Shown here in pieces: positions 33,832 through 42,796 of a stretch of 64,000 nucleotides of DNA. The notes below the pieces were generated by a model. The model was not told the DNA's origin. It saw only the letters and a program-made list of their open reading frames with translations, and did not search any database. The position numbers and the translations under genes are program-made. How positions within the stretch are numbered: the stretch's first letter is position 1; each line of letters starts with the position of its first letter. The DNA comes from Streptomyces alboflavus (GTDB lineage: Bacteria > Actinomycetota > Actinomycetes > Streptomycetales > Streptomycetaceae), in contig NZ_JNXT01000040.1 in assembly GCF_000716675.1 (NCBI RefSeq), positions 62,001-126,000 of the forward strand. The letters are read 5' to 3'.

Positions 33832-35895
33832 ATGACGCCCGTGGCAGGCAGAAGCAGGGGGATGTACCTTGTCGCGGTAAGTGGCGGAGTGTTCATGCTC
33901 TGGGCAACGCTTATCGGGACAACGCAGTTGGAGAACCGGTATGTTCTGCCCTGGGTCCTCGGATCCGTACTACCGTGCTATTTCGCCGGGCTTTTCACCT
34001 GGTGGCACGCCCCGTCGAGCCCCGTGGCCCGCCGCCTCCTGCTGCTCGGCACCTGGCTGTCCATCGCCAGCGCCGTGCGCCACACCACGAACCTGATGAT
34101 CCGTGAGCTCGGCTGGCATCTGCGCCCGAAGGTCGTCGGCCCGGTCCTTCCGCTCGACCTCGGCCTGCAGATCACCCACGAGATGTGCAACCTCGCGGTG
34201 AGCATCATCATCCTGCGCCTGCTCGCCCTGCTGCCCGACGGACGCTACGCCTTCCGCTACGAACGCCACGTCCTGCGCGCCCTGTGGGGCCTGTTCGCCC
34301 TGCCGATCCTGCTGCCGCTGGCCGGAGTCCCGCAGCACATCGTGTACTACATCGTCTTCTACTACCCCGAGGCCTGGCTCCCCGGCATCGGCGCCGCCCT
34401 CCTCACGGTGCGCTGCCTGCGCGCCCGGGCCACGGGCCGCGCCGACGTCGCCGCGCTGCTGCCCTGGGCCGCGCTCGGCGCCACCGTCCTGCTGGCCCGG
34501 GCCGCCACCCGGCTGTTCCGCTCCTGGCAGGGCGAAGAGGGCATGTTCTTCTTCATCGGCGCGCTGCTCGGCGCCCTGCCCTACATCTCGATCTCCGTCA
34601 CCCTCGTCTACGCCGCCTTCCGGCACCGGCTGCTCGGCGTCGACATCGTGCTGCGGCCCTCCGCCGTCTACGGCTCGCTGTGGTTCATCATCAACAGCTG
34701 GTATCTCGGCATGGCCCTCACCCTCGGGCTCACCGCCGGCCTCTTCTTCCCCGTCGGCCTGTCCCTGCTGGTCGCCGTCGTTGCCACCGCCCTGTTCCGG
34801 CCCCTGCGCGACCGGCTCAACACGCTCGTCGAGCGGCGCGTCTTCGGCAAACGCCTGAGCAGGTTCGAACTCCTCGTCCAGTTCAGCACCACCCTGGAAC
34901 ACGCCTACGACCTCGACCGCCTCGCCCCCCAGCTCGCCACCGGCCTGCGCGAAGGCCTCGGCCTCAGATGGGTGCGCGTCCGCCTCGGCGGGAACGGCCT
35001 TCCCGTGTCCACCGCCGAGTCCGGCGAACGGCCCGCCGCGGCCCGGCCCGTCAAACAGTTCCCGCTCTTCTACGGCGACGACACCCTCGGCCTCATCGAG
35101 TACGGCCCGAGGACCGAGGGCCGCTCCACCCCCGAGGACCACGCCATCGGCGGCACCCTCGCCCGCTCCGCCGCCCTCGCCGTGCACAACGTCCGGCTCG
35201 CCGCCGAACTGTGCGCCCACGCCGACGAGATGCAGCGCCAGGCCGCCGAACTCGCCGCGTCCCGCGCCCGCATCGTGCACGCCCAGGACACCGAGCGCCG
35301 CCGCATCGAACGCCGCCTCCACGACGGCATCCAGCAGGACGTCGTCGCCCTCGTCGCCAAGCTCGCCCTCGCCCGCAACCGACTCCACCGCGGCGGCGGC
35401 ATCGACAGCGCCCTGACCGAGATGCAGGACGACGCCTACCGCGTCATCGACGAACTCCGCGAACTCGCCCACGGCATCCACCCGCCGATCCTCACCGACC
35501 AGGGCCTCGTCGCCGCCGTCACCTCCTGCGCCCGCCGCATGCCCATCCCCGTCACCGTCCAGAGCGGGCAGTCCCTGGCCGGCGTGCGCTACGCCCTCGA
35601 CATCGAGGAGTCCGCCTTCTACCTGGTCTCCGAAGCACTCACCAACGTCCTCAAGCACGCCCGCGCCGGACACGTCACCGTCCGCATCACCCGCTCCGAC
35701 GGCCGCCTCCAGGTCGAGGTGACCGACGACGGCACGGGCTTTCCCACCGCCACCACCCACGGCTCCGGCCTCACCGGCATGCGGGACCGCACCGAGGCCG
35801 TGGGCGGCGAACTCACCATCACCAGCCGCGCGGGCACGGGCACCGTCATCCGCGCCCGGCTCCCGGAACACGTCAGGGAGGACACCCGTGCCTGA
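33832..35895 (+). CDS. sensor histidine kinase (HisKA_3, NarL-type partner)
   Basis: A 687-residue membrane sensor. Several hydrophobic helices fill the first about 320 residues; a GAF-like region follows, then HisKA_3 with phospho-acceptor RRIERRLHDGIQQDVVAL and a HATPase_c domain (ALTNVLKHA, GTGFPT, GSGLTGMRDR). It autophosphorylates on His and passes the phosphate to the response regulator encoded next, with an eight-base overlap. Divergence from the radical SAM/lanthipeptide operon suggests it controls that operon, perhaps sensing cell-envelope state or the peptide. ATG 33832 has no strong ribosome site; ATG 33862 is an alternative. Confidence 0.85.
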   Translation: MTPVAGRSRGMYLVAVSGGVFMLWATLIGTTQLENRYVLPWVLGSVLPCYFAGLFTWWHAPSSPVARRLLLLGTWLSIASAVRHTTNLMIRELGWHLRPKVVGPVLPLDLGLQITHEMCNLAVSIIILRLLALLPDGRYAFRYERHVLRALWGLFALPILLPLAGVPQHIVYYIVFYYPEAWLPGIGAALLTVRCLRARATGRADVAALLPWAALGATVLLARAATRLFRSWQGEEGMFFFIGALLGALPYISISVTLVYAAFRHRLLGVDIVLRPSAVYGSLWFIINSWYLGMALTLGLTAGLFFPVGLSLLVAVVATALFRPLRDRLNTLVERRVFGKRLSRFELLVQFSTTLEHAYDLDRLAPQLATGLREGLGLRWVRVRLGGNGLPVSTAESGERPAAARPVKQFPLFYGDDTLGLIEYGPRTEGRSTPEDHAIGGTLARSAALAVHNVRLAAELCAHADEMQRQAAELAASRARIVHAQDTERRRIERRLHDGIQQDVVALVAKLALARNRLHRGGGIDSALTEMQDDAYRVIDELRELAHGIHPPILTDQGLVAAVTSCARRMPIPVTVQSGQSLAGVRYALDIEESAFYLVSEALTNVLKHARAGHVTVRITRSDGRLQVEVTDDGTGFPTATTHGSGLTGMRDRTEAVGGELTITSRAGTGTVIRARLPEHVREDTRA

Positions 35896-36598
35896 ACCCA
35901 CGCCCGCGCCCGGCCCCCAGGGCCCGCTGCGCGTCGTCATCGCCGAGGACCACTACCTGGTGCGCGAGGGCACCCGCCGCCTCCTGGAGGACACCGGCGA
36001 GGCCGACGTCCTCGCCGCCGTCGGCACGGCCGCCGAACTCCTCGACGCCGTCGCACGCCTGCGCCCCGACGTCGTCGTCGCCGACATCCGGATGCCGCCG
36101 AGCCACCACACCGAGGGCATCACCGCCGCCCACGCCATCCGCGAGGCCCACCCCGGCATCGGTGTCGTCGTGCTCTCCCAGCACGCCAACGAGAACTACG
36201 CCTTCGAGCTGTTCCGGCGCGGCACCGACGGCCTCGCCTACCTCCTCAAGGAGCGCATCGGCGAGGTCGACGAACTCCTGCGCGCCCTGCACGAGGTCGC
36301 CGCGGGACGCTCCGTCGTCGACCCACGCATCGTGGAGGTCCTCATGGGCAGCCACGCCCGTGGCGCCGACGCGCCCCTGTCCCGCCTCACCCGCAGGGAG
36401 CTGGACGTCCTGCGGCACATGGCGGAGGGCAAGACCAACCGCGCGATCGCCGACTCCCTGCGCCTGTCCGAGTCGACCATCGAGAAGCACGTGAACTCCA
36501 CCTTCGCCAAGCTCGGCCTCGCCGAGATACCGCAACTGCACCGCAGGGTCAGCGCGGTCCTCGCCTACCTGCGGCACGCGCCCCCGGGCCCGCGGTGA
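35888..36598 (+). CDS. NarL/FixJ-type response regulator
   Basis: A 236-residue regulator: receiver domain with VVIAEDHYLVREG acidic pocket, phospho-acceptor Asp in VVVADIRMPP and LLKERIGEVDEL Lys; then a LuxR-type HTH (LTRRELDVLRHMAEGKTNRA, STIEKHVNSTFAKLGL). GTG 35888 has GGGAGG before it and overlaps the kinase stop. It probably binds the 33.67-33.83 kb intergenic region; no operator could be picked by eye. Confidence 0.9.
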   Translation: MPEPTPAPGPQGPLRVVIAEDHYLVREGTRRLLEDTGEADVLAAVGTAAELLDAVARLRPDVVVADIRMPPSHHTEGITAAHAIREAHPGIGVVVLSQHANENYAFELFRRGTDGLAYLLKERIGEVDELLRALHEVAAGRSVVDPRIVEVLMGSHARGADAPLSRLTRRELDVLRHMAEGKTNRAIADSLRLSESTIEKHVNSTFAKLGLAEIPQLHRRVSAVLAYLRHAPPGPR

Positions 36599-37156
36599 GC
36601 CCGGCCGCTGTCCGCCGTCGGCGCACTCGTGCCGCACGGCGGGGTGTGCGGGAGAGCGCCCCCGCGAAGCGCACTGCGCCGTTCTGCGCCGCTCGGCACC
36701 CGTGGATTCGCGCCGTCCACGCGCCCAATACCCTCCTGTGCTGACCGCGTCGGCTGTACGACGATGGTGTGCGCACACCGGCCTGTGCCGGAGTGTGTCT
36801 GAGGCGGCGCGCGTTCCCTCCCGTACGCGGGAGGGACACGCCTCGCGCCAGTTGTGCCAGTACGGGGCCAGGGGCGGCCCCGAGGGCTCGGGGCGCTGAC
36901 CGTGTCGGCGCCCTTTCCGCGGTGGTGAAACCCAAGGGGGAGGGTCAGCACCAGCCATCATCCGCGTCGCCCCGCATCCGGCAGCGAGCCGTGGTGGGGC
37001 CTTTCCTCGCGGAGGCGAACCGCGCTGTCGTCTCCGCTTCCCTCCTTCCGACGCGGCTCGAAAGACGCCGCCGCGGGACGTGCAGTGCAGCAGTGGTGAA
37101 AAAGTCCGCCCGGTCACCGCGGTGCGGTGTGCCCGGACGAGAAAAGGAGTGAGGGC
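36599..37156. other. 558-base intergenic region before the tub cluster
   Basis: No gene is supported on either strand. It separates the two-component system from the deazapurine cluster and should hold the main promoter for the plus-strand pathway genes. I did not find a riboswitch-like fold or a convincing promoter pair. Confidence 0.5.
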
Positions 37157-37561
37157 TTGTTCTCCATCACGAAGGAATTCCACTTCTCGGCCAGTCATCA
37201 ATTGGCCCACCTGCCTCCGGACCATCCTTGCGGGAGGCTGCACGGACACAACTACATCGTGGTGCTCGAACTCTCCGCCGGGGCCGACGATTTGACCGAA
37301 CCCGGTTTCGTACGCGACTACGGAGAACTCGGGCAGTTCAAGAAATGGCTCGACGAGACGCTGGACCACCGGCACCTGAACGACGCCATCGGCGGCGACC
37401 GGAATCCCTCCGCGGAGAACATCGCCCTGTGGATCTACCAGACCTGGACCGGCGACTATCCGGAACTCACCGCCGTGCGGGTCTCGGAGACGCCGAAGAC
37501 ATGGGCGACCTACCGGCCCGCGACGGCCGTGGCCGCGCGCACGGGTCATGCGGACGACTGA
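37157..37561 (+). CDS. queD: 6-carboxytetrahydropterin synthase (QueD-like, tub pathway)
   Basis: A 134-residue T-fold enzyme converting dihydroneopterin triphosphate to 6-carboxytetrahydropterin, second step to 7-carboxy-7-deazaguanine (CDG). Zinc ligands His14 (SASHQ) and His29/His31 (LHGHNY) and catalytic Cys25 (HPCGRLHGH) are in place; LDHRHLND follows. The start is TTG 37157: AAGGAG lies eight bases upstream and the protein then begins MFSITKEFHFSASH, as the family does. It is the first gene of the cluster, by order probably tubA. Confidence 0.9.
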   Translation: MFSITKEFHFSASHQLAHLPPDHPCGRLHGHNYIVVLELSAGADDLTEPGFVRDYGELGQFKKWLDETLDHRHLNDAIGGDRNPSAENIALWIYQTWTGDYPELTAVRVSETPKTWATYRPATAVAARTGHADD

Positions 37562-37642
37562 CCGCCGACGCGCCGTGCACGGCGGACGACTCCGGCACGC
37601 GATGCGAGGCGCCCCGGCGCGGGCGCGAGGGGGGTGATGCCA

Positions 37643-38366
37643 ATGTCGGTTCCGAACCTCGTGGTCAACGAGATCTTCGGACCCACCTAGCGCCGTCCAG
37701 GGCGAGGGTCCTTCCACGGGAAGGTCGTGCGCGTTCCTCAGGCTCGGCGGCTGCAATCTGACGTGCCGGTGGTGCGACACGCCGTACACCTGGGACTGGA
37801 AGGGCGAGTCGGACACCGGGATCGCCTACCGGGCGGCCGATGAGCTGCACACGCTTCCCACCGACGAGGTGACGGAGCGGCTCCTCGGATTCGGCGTCGA
37901 GCTGATCGTCATCTCCGGCGGTGAGCCGCTCAGCCAGCAGGACCGGGTGCTGCCGGCGGTCCGCGCGCTGCGGGCACACGGCGTCGCCGTGGAATTCGAG
38001 ACGAACGGCACCGTCATTCCCACCACCGACCTGGTGGCCACCGGAGCGCGCTTCAACGTGTCGCCGAAGCTCGCCCACTCCGGAGTGGCCGAACACCGCC
38101 GCAAGGTCCCCGAGGCACTCACGTGCTTCGCGCGTCTTCCGAACGCGGCGTTCAAGTTCGTCTGCGGCGACACAAGCGATCTCGACGAAGTCGACGCGTT
38201 CGTGACGGAATTCGGACTGCGCAATGTCTGGATCATGCCGAGGGGGCAGTCGCCCGAGGAAATCGACCTCGGTATCCGCACGTTGGCGGACGCGGTGATC
38301 GCACGGAAATGGAATCTGTCCGGAAGACTGCACGTGAACATCTGGGGAAACAAACGGGGGGTCTGA
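37643..38366 (+). pseudogene. queE: CDG synthase (QueE-like radical SAM) with early frameshift
   Basis: The enzyme that turns 6-carboxytetrahydropterin into CDG. From ATG 37643 (GAGGGGGG upstream) the frame reads MSVPNLVVNEIFGPT and meets TAG at 37688. The rest continues from 37695 in another frame as VQGEGPSTGRSCAFLRLGG and CNLTCRWCDTPYTWDW (the CX3CX2C cluster) to a stop at 38366. Family members normally read FGPT-VQGEG with nothing between, so seven extra bases (TAGCGCC) fit exactly. No start codon exists in the second frame before the cluster motif. Either the gene is broken, the assembly is wrong, or frameshifting occurs. The rest is intact (ELIVISGGEPL, VEFETNGT, FNVSPK). By order probably tubB. 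Confidence 0.8.
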
Positions 38367-38986
38367 TGACCAGCAGCATCGAGGTACTTGCCGAGGAAGA
38401 GGTTCTGGCCGAGGAGGTGGCGCTCGGCGGCGAGGCGCACGGACCGGATCCGTTGGAGGACATCGCCCGCCGACTGCTCCTGGAGATCGGGGAGGACCCG
38501 CAGCGCGACGGACTGCGCGACACCCCCAGGCGATTCGCGCGCTGGTGGCGCGAGTTCACCCAGCACGACCCGGGCTCCGTCGACACGGTCTTCGAGACCA
38601 CGGCGAGCGGCAGCCTGGTCGCCGTGTCCGGGATCGACGTGTGGTCGCTGTGCGAGCATCACCTGCTGCCGTTCTCCTGCCGCGTCACCATCGGCTATCT
38701 GCCGCGCGAGCACATCCTCGGGCTGAGCAAGTTCGCCCGGGTCGCGCACCAGCACGCCCACCGGCTCCAGTCCCAGGAGCAGTTGACGCAGGACATCGCC
38801 GACGACATCGAGAAGCTGACGGGCTCGCCCGACGTCGCCGTCATCGGCCGCGGCGAGCACCTGTGCATGGCCATGCGCGGCGTCCGCACCCCCGCCACCA
38901 TGACCACGGCGGTGTGGCGCGGCGCCCTGAAGGACACCGGCCTGCGCCAGGAGCTCACGGCTCTCACCGGCGACAACCGGCACTGA
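38366..38986 (+). CDS. folE: GTP cyclohydrolase I (FolE-like, tub pathway)
   Basis: A 206-residue enzyme making dihydroneopterin triphosphate from GTP, the entry step. Zinc and active-site motifs: SLCEHHLLPF (Cys96, His98, His99), QSQEQLTQDIAD and EHLCMAMRGV. ATG 38366 shares a base with the queE stop (TGATG). The first 25 residues are acidic and not conserved. A pathway copy dedicated to the antibiotic, distinct from the folate gene, is usual in deazapurine clusters; by order probably tubC. Confidence 0.92.
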   Translation: MTSSIEVLAEEEVLAEEVALGGEAHGPDPLEDIARRLLLEIGEDPQRDGLRDTPRRFARWWREFTQHDPGSVDTVFETTASGSLVAVSGIDVWSLCEHHLLPFSCRVTIGYLPREHILGLSKFARVAHQHAHRLQSQEQLTQDIADDIEKLTGSPDVAVIGRGEHLCMAMRGVRTPATMTTAVWRGALKDTGLRQELTALTGDNRH

Positions 38987-39120
38987 CCGGTCCGGCGGGC
39001 CCGGCGGGCGGCGGGGACCGACCCGCCCCCGCCAGGCCCACCGGAACCGAAGAGGCCGCCGAGCCCAGCCAACGAGCGGCAATGCCCAAGGGTCCGAAGA
39101 CACCAGAAGGACCCGAAGAG

Positions 39121-39156
39121 ACCAGAGAGACCAGAGAGACCAGAGAGACCAGAGAG
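39121..39156 (+). repeat. four 9-bp tandem repeats next to the tubD ribosome site
   Basis: ACCAGAGAG is repeated four times without interruption and runs into AGGGGACCGCACCC before ATG 39171. The purine-rich repeats offer several Shine-Dalgarno-like sites. Confidence 0.8.
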
Positions 39157-39170
39157 AGGGGACCGCACCC

Positions 39171-40346
39171 ATGCGCCTCACCGACCCGCCACGGACGGGC
39201 CTGAGCTTCGACGACGTCCTGCTCGTGCCCCAGCGCACCGCGCTCACCAGCAGACGCCAGGCCGACCCGGCGACGGAACTCCTCCCGGGCCTGCGGCTGC
39301 GGCTGCCCGTGATCTCCGCCAACACCCAGTGGTGCACGGGCGACCGGATGGCACGCGCCATGGCCCTGCAGGGCGGCGTCGGCATCCTGCACCGCATGCA
39401 GACCGTGGACCAGCAGGCGCAGCAGCTCGACGCCGTGAAGTCCGTCCAACCGGGCGCCGAGGACGCCGAGAACGCCGAGAACAAGGGCCGGGCGACGCTG
39501 GACGCCGACGGGCGCCTCGTGGTGGGCGCGGCGGTCGGCGTCACGGGGGACTGGCGGGAGCGTGCCCGCGCGCTCGCCGCGCTCGGCGTCGACATCCTGC
39601 TGGTCGACGTGGCGCACGGCCACAGCGACCAGGTCATCGACACCGTGCGGGAACTGACCGCCGCCTACCCCCGGATCCCGCTCGTCGCGGGCAACGTGGC
39701 GACCGCCGCGGGTGTGCGCGACCTCGCGGCGGCGGGCGCCCAGGCGGTGAAGGTCGGCATCGGACCCGGCGGTGTCTGCACGACGCGGCTCGTCGCCGGG
39801 ACCGGCGTGCCGCAGCTGACCGCGGTGCTCGACTGTGCCGCAGCGGCGGCGGACGCGGGCGTGCGGATCATCGCCGACGGCGGCATCCGGCAGGCCGGCG
39901 ACCTGGCGAAGGCCCTGGCGGCGGGGGCGCACGCCGTGATGCTCGGCTCCGCGCTCGCGGGCGCCGACGAGAGCGCCGCCACGCCCGTGGAGCGGGACGG
40001 GCGGTCGTACCGCGTCAGCAACGGCTTCGTGTCGCTCGGCATGGAGCTGACGCTGCGCCGGGCGAACGGCGGCAAGGTGACCCAGGAGGAGGTCGACGAC
40101 TACGTCCCCGAGGGCGTGGAGGCGACCTTCCCCGCGTCCGGCCCGCTGGCCACGACGCTGCGTCAGCTCGTCGGCGGCGTGCAGTCGGCGATGAGCTACT
40201 CCGGAGCGCCCGACCTGGCGACCTTCCGGGAGAAGGCGGAGTTCATCCGCGTCACCGGCGCGGGGCGCGCGGAGAACGGGCCGCACGCCCGGGAGCGTTC
40301 GGTGCAGATCGATGTCGACCACGTCGCGGAGGCGGTACGGACATGA
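39171..40346 (+). CDS. tubD: TubD-like NADPH-dependent reductive deaminase (IMPDH/GMPR fold)
   Basis: A 391-residue TIM-barrel protein of the IMP dehydrogenase/GMP reductase family without CBS domains. It has [10 protein letters not shown] near the start, catalytic Cys203 in [13 protein letters not shown], the [20 protein letters not shown] phosphate loop and MLGSALAG. In the tubercidin pathway TubD reductively deaminates the deazaguanine nucleotide to the inosine-like form. ATG 39171; its stop overlaps the next gene by four bases. Assignment to tub rests on gene order and content as I recall it from the published S. tubercidicus cluster. Confidence 0.87.
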   Translation: MRLTDPPRTGLSFDDVLLVPQRTALTSRRQADPATELLPGLRLRLPVISANTQWCTGDRMARAMALQGGVGILHRMQTVDQQAQQLDAVKSVQPGAEDAENAENKGRATLDADGRLVVGAAVGVTGDWRERARALAALGVDILLVDVAHGHSDQVIDTVRELTAAYPRIPLVAGNVATAAGVRDLAAAGAQAVKVGIGPGGVCTTRLVAGTGVPQLTAVLDCAAAAADAGVRIIADGGIRQAGDLAKALAAGAHAVMLGSALAGADESAATPVERDGRSYRVSNGFVSLGMELTLRRANGGKVTQEEVDDYVPEGVEATFPASGPLATTLRQLVGGVQSAMSYSGAPDLATFREKAEFIRVTGAGRAENGPHARERSVQIDVDHVAEAVRT

Positions 40347-40927
40347 CGGACACCCCCCTCACCCAGGAGTCACGCGATCGGGCCGCGGCGCCCGCCATGT
40401 GGTCGCGGCAGGGGCCCTACCTCCTGGACTGGGCCTCCTTCGGCGTCCTCGTCGACGACCTCGCGGACCAGGTGCGCGCCGACGGCTTCGTGCCCGACGC
40501 GGTGCTCGCGCTCGCCCGCGGCGGACTCACCCCCGCCGGACATCTGACGTGCGCCCTCGACGTCCCCGTGACGCATGTCGTACGCGTCCGGCGCACGGCC
40601 GACGACAGCCGGTACGCCACGAAGAACCCGCCCGTCATCGACAGCGCGACCCCGCTGCCGCTCGGCGCGGGCAGGCGGGTCCTGGTCGTCGACGACATCG
40701 TCGGCACCGGCGAGACGGCCGCGGTGGTCCTCGGCCATCTCGCGGCCGCGGGTGTCGCGGCGGACGACGTCAGGTTCGCCGCGGTCGTCCGCAACCACCA
40801 GAGCTCCTACGTGCCCGAGTACTGCGCCGCCGTCATCGACGACTGGATCGTCTTCCCCTGGGAGACGGCCCGCGAGTCCACCGCGGACTGCCGCCCGTTC
40901 CCGGCCGCACTGCGGGTGCGGACATGA
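40343..40927 (+). CDS. tubE: TubE-like phosphoribosyltransferase
   Basis: A 194-residue type I phosphoribosyltransferase with the PRPP-binding motif VLVVDDIVGTGET (113-125) and an upstream LALARGGLTPAG loop. In the tub pathway TubE joins 7-carboxy-7-deazaguanine to PRPP, forming the N-glycosidic bond. It is coupled to tubD (ATGA) and to the UbiD-like gene downstream (four-base overlap), so three enzymes acting in series are translated together. Confidence 0.88.
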   Translation: MTDTPLTQESRDRAAAPAMWSRQGPYLLDWASFGVLVDDLADQVRADGFVPDAVLALARGGLTPAGHLTCALDVPVTHVVRVRRTADDSRYATKNPPVIDSATPLPLGAGRRVLVVDDIVGTGETAAVVLGHLAAAGVAADDVRFAAVVRNHQSSYVPEYCAAVIDDWIVFPWETARESTADCRPFPAALRVRT

Positions 40928-42219
40928 GCGCGGACACGGCCGGAGGGAGCGGACAGCGGCACATGGGGGGCGACTTCCCCGGCAGCGGCCTCACGCGCGT
41001 CGTCTGCGCCGCCGAGATCGGCCTGCCCGGCTGCTACGACGCCGTCGACCTGTACACGTACGACGCTCCGGTCAGCACCCGCGTCGAGGCGGCCCGTACC
41101 GTCGCCGACATCGAGCGGACGCACGGCTCCCGGCCCACGGTGGTGTTCACGAACCTCACCGAACGGCCGGGGGCGCGCGTCCTGTGCCACCCCTATCCGC
41201 GGGCCGTCCTGCTGGCGGCGCTCACCACGTCCGAGGAGAAGCACCTGCCGGAGATGGCCGACCGCCTTGCCCGCCCCGTCCCCACCGAGCCCGTGCCCGG
41301 CCAGGGCGTCGTGGTCCGGCGGGACGTGCCGGGCCTGCTGGCCGGTCTTCCGCTGCTCCAGCACCGCCCCGGCGACGCGGGGCCCTACCTCACCGCGGGG
41401 GTGGGCGTGACGACCCGCCCGGACGGCGGCGGCGTCAACATGGGGTTCTACCGCGCCCAGGTGGTGGGCCCCGACCGGGCCCGGATCTTCCTCGACCCGC
41501 GCACGGACGGACACCGCAACCTGCGGGAGTGGCTGGCGACCGGTCGCCCCATGCCGATCTCGGTCTTCCTCGGCGCGGACCCGGCGGTCACCGTCGTCGC
41601 GGCGTCCCGCCTCCCCGCCGAGGGCGACGACTACGAAATCGCCTCGCGGCTGCTCGGCCACCGCATCGGCGTCGCGGGCAGCCCGCCGGTGCCGGACGAC
41701 GCGACCCACGTCATCACCGGCCTCGTGCACGAGGAGGACGAAGTCGAGGGCCCCTTCGGGGAGTTCAAGGGCTACTACGCGGAGGCCCGGCGCAGCAACG
41801 TCCTCACGGTGACCGGTGTCTTCGCCACGCCGGGGGCGCCGATGCCGACGATCGTGGCGGGCGCCGAGTCGGGGCTCACCCTGATGAGCTTCCAGAACGA
41901 GTACCTGATGTACGCGCACCTGCGCGGCGCCGGTCACCCGATCAGGTCGGTCCGCTACTCCCTGAAGGCCCGGGGCGAGTTCGTCGCGTACATCGAGTGC
42001 GACGAACCGAGCGCGGAACTGGTGCGGGAGGCGATGGCCTTCGACGTCCGTTCGAAGGTGGTCGTCTGCGGCCCGGACCTGTCCAACCCCGGCCAGGCGC
42101 TTGCGACCTATGGTTTCACCACACGCACCGAGCCCTACTACCGCAAGGGCAGGGTGGAGGGGCAACGTATAGGTCTGGCCCTGGTCATCCCACCCGAGGG
42201 CCGGCCGACCGAGTACTGA
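40924..42219 (+). CDS. UbiD-family prFMN-type decarboxylase (tub pathway)
   Basis: A 431-residue UbiD-like protein with the substrate/cofactor region GVNMGFYRAQVVGPDRARIF and the acidic EVEGPFGEFKGYY segment carrying the two Glu expected of prenyl-FMN decarboxylases. It should remove the 7-carboxylate from the CDG nucleotide, giving the unsubstituted 7-deazapurine of tubercidin. It needs prenylated FMN made by a UbiX enzyme, which is not in the window. ATG 40924 overlaps the tubE stop. By order likely tubF; I have no direct memory of biochemical proof for this step. Confidence 0.85.
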   Translation: MSADTAGGSGQRHMGGDFPGSGLTRVVCAAEIGLPGCYDAVDLYTYDAPVSTRVEAARTVADIERTHGSRPTVVFTNLTERPGARVLCHPYPRAVLLAALTTSEEKHLPEMADRLARPVPTEPVPGQGVVVRRDVPGLLAGLPLLQHRPGDAGPYLTAGVGVTTRPDGGGVNMGFYRAQVVGPDRARIFLDPRTDGHRNLREWLATGRPMPISVFLGADPAVTVVAASRLPAEGDDYEIASRLLGHRIGVAGSPPVPDDATHVITGLVHEEDEVEGPFGEFKGYYAEARRSNVLTVTGVFATPGAPMPTIVAGAESGLTLMSFQNEYLMYAHLRGAGHPIRSVRYSLKARGEFVAYIECDEPSAELVREAMAFDVRSKVVVCGPDLSNPGQALATYGFTTRTEPYYRKGRVEGQRIGLALVIPPEGRPTEY

Positions 42220-42289
42220 CCGAGCACGTACGGCACGACCGATCACCGACAAAGCGCTCGACGACGACGGAACGAGGACGCAGAGCACG

Positions 42290-42796
42290 ATGAGCCGATT
42301 CGCAGAGGCGCTGCCCGCGGCGCTGTTGGTGGTTCCCGGCCCCGGTGGGACCGTGACGTTCATCCACCAGCTGAAGGGCCCGTACGCCGGGAGCTGGCTG
42401 CTGCCCGGCGGTGGCATCGAGCGCGGGGAGGCCGCCGAGGCCGCCGCGCTGCGGGAGGCCCGTGAGGAGACCGGCATCGCGGTGGAGTCCTGCTCCCTCT
42501 TCGCCGTCTACGAGTTCACAGGCAAGTGGGAGCAGGGCGACTACCACCTGCTGATGTTCGCCTGCCTCGCCGACCGCGCGTACGAGCTGCCCGCGGGCTA
42601 CGAGGGCCACAACGTCGGGGAGATCAGGCAGGCGCGGCTCGGGGAGATCGCCATGCACTCGACGGACTACCAGATCCTCACCGACGCCGGTGTCGCCGCG
42701 TACGACGACGAGACCATCGCGCGCGGGCTCGCGGAGGACGGCATCACGATGCGCGCCCACCGGGTGGGCTCCACCAAGCGGTTCATCGCGCCTTGA
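42290..42796 (+). CDS. tubG: TubG-like Nudix hydrolase
   Basis: A 168-residue Nudix protein with a complete box, GGIERGEAAEAAALREAREE followed by TGI (pattern GX5EX7REUXEEXGU). In the tub pathway TubG is the metal-dependent hydrolase that releases tubercidin from its nucleotide at the end. ATG 42290 lies about 70 bases after the decarboxylase stop. Its last 14 bases overlap the 3' end of the convergent kinase gene. Confidence 0.87.
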   Translation: MSRFAEALPAALLVVPGPGGTVTFIHQLKGPYAGSWLLPGGGIERGEAAEAAALREAREETGIAVESCSLFAVYEFTGKWEQGDYHLLMFACLADRAYELPAGYEGHNVGEIRQARLGEIAMHSTDYQILTDAGVAAYDDETIARGLAEDGITMRAHRVGSTKRFIAP

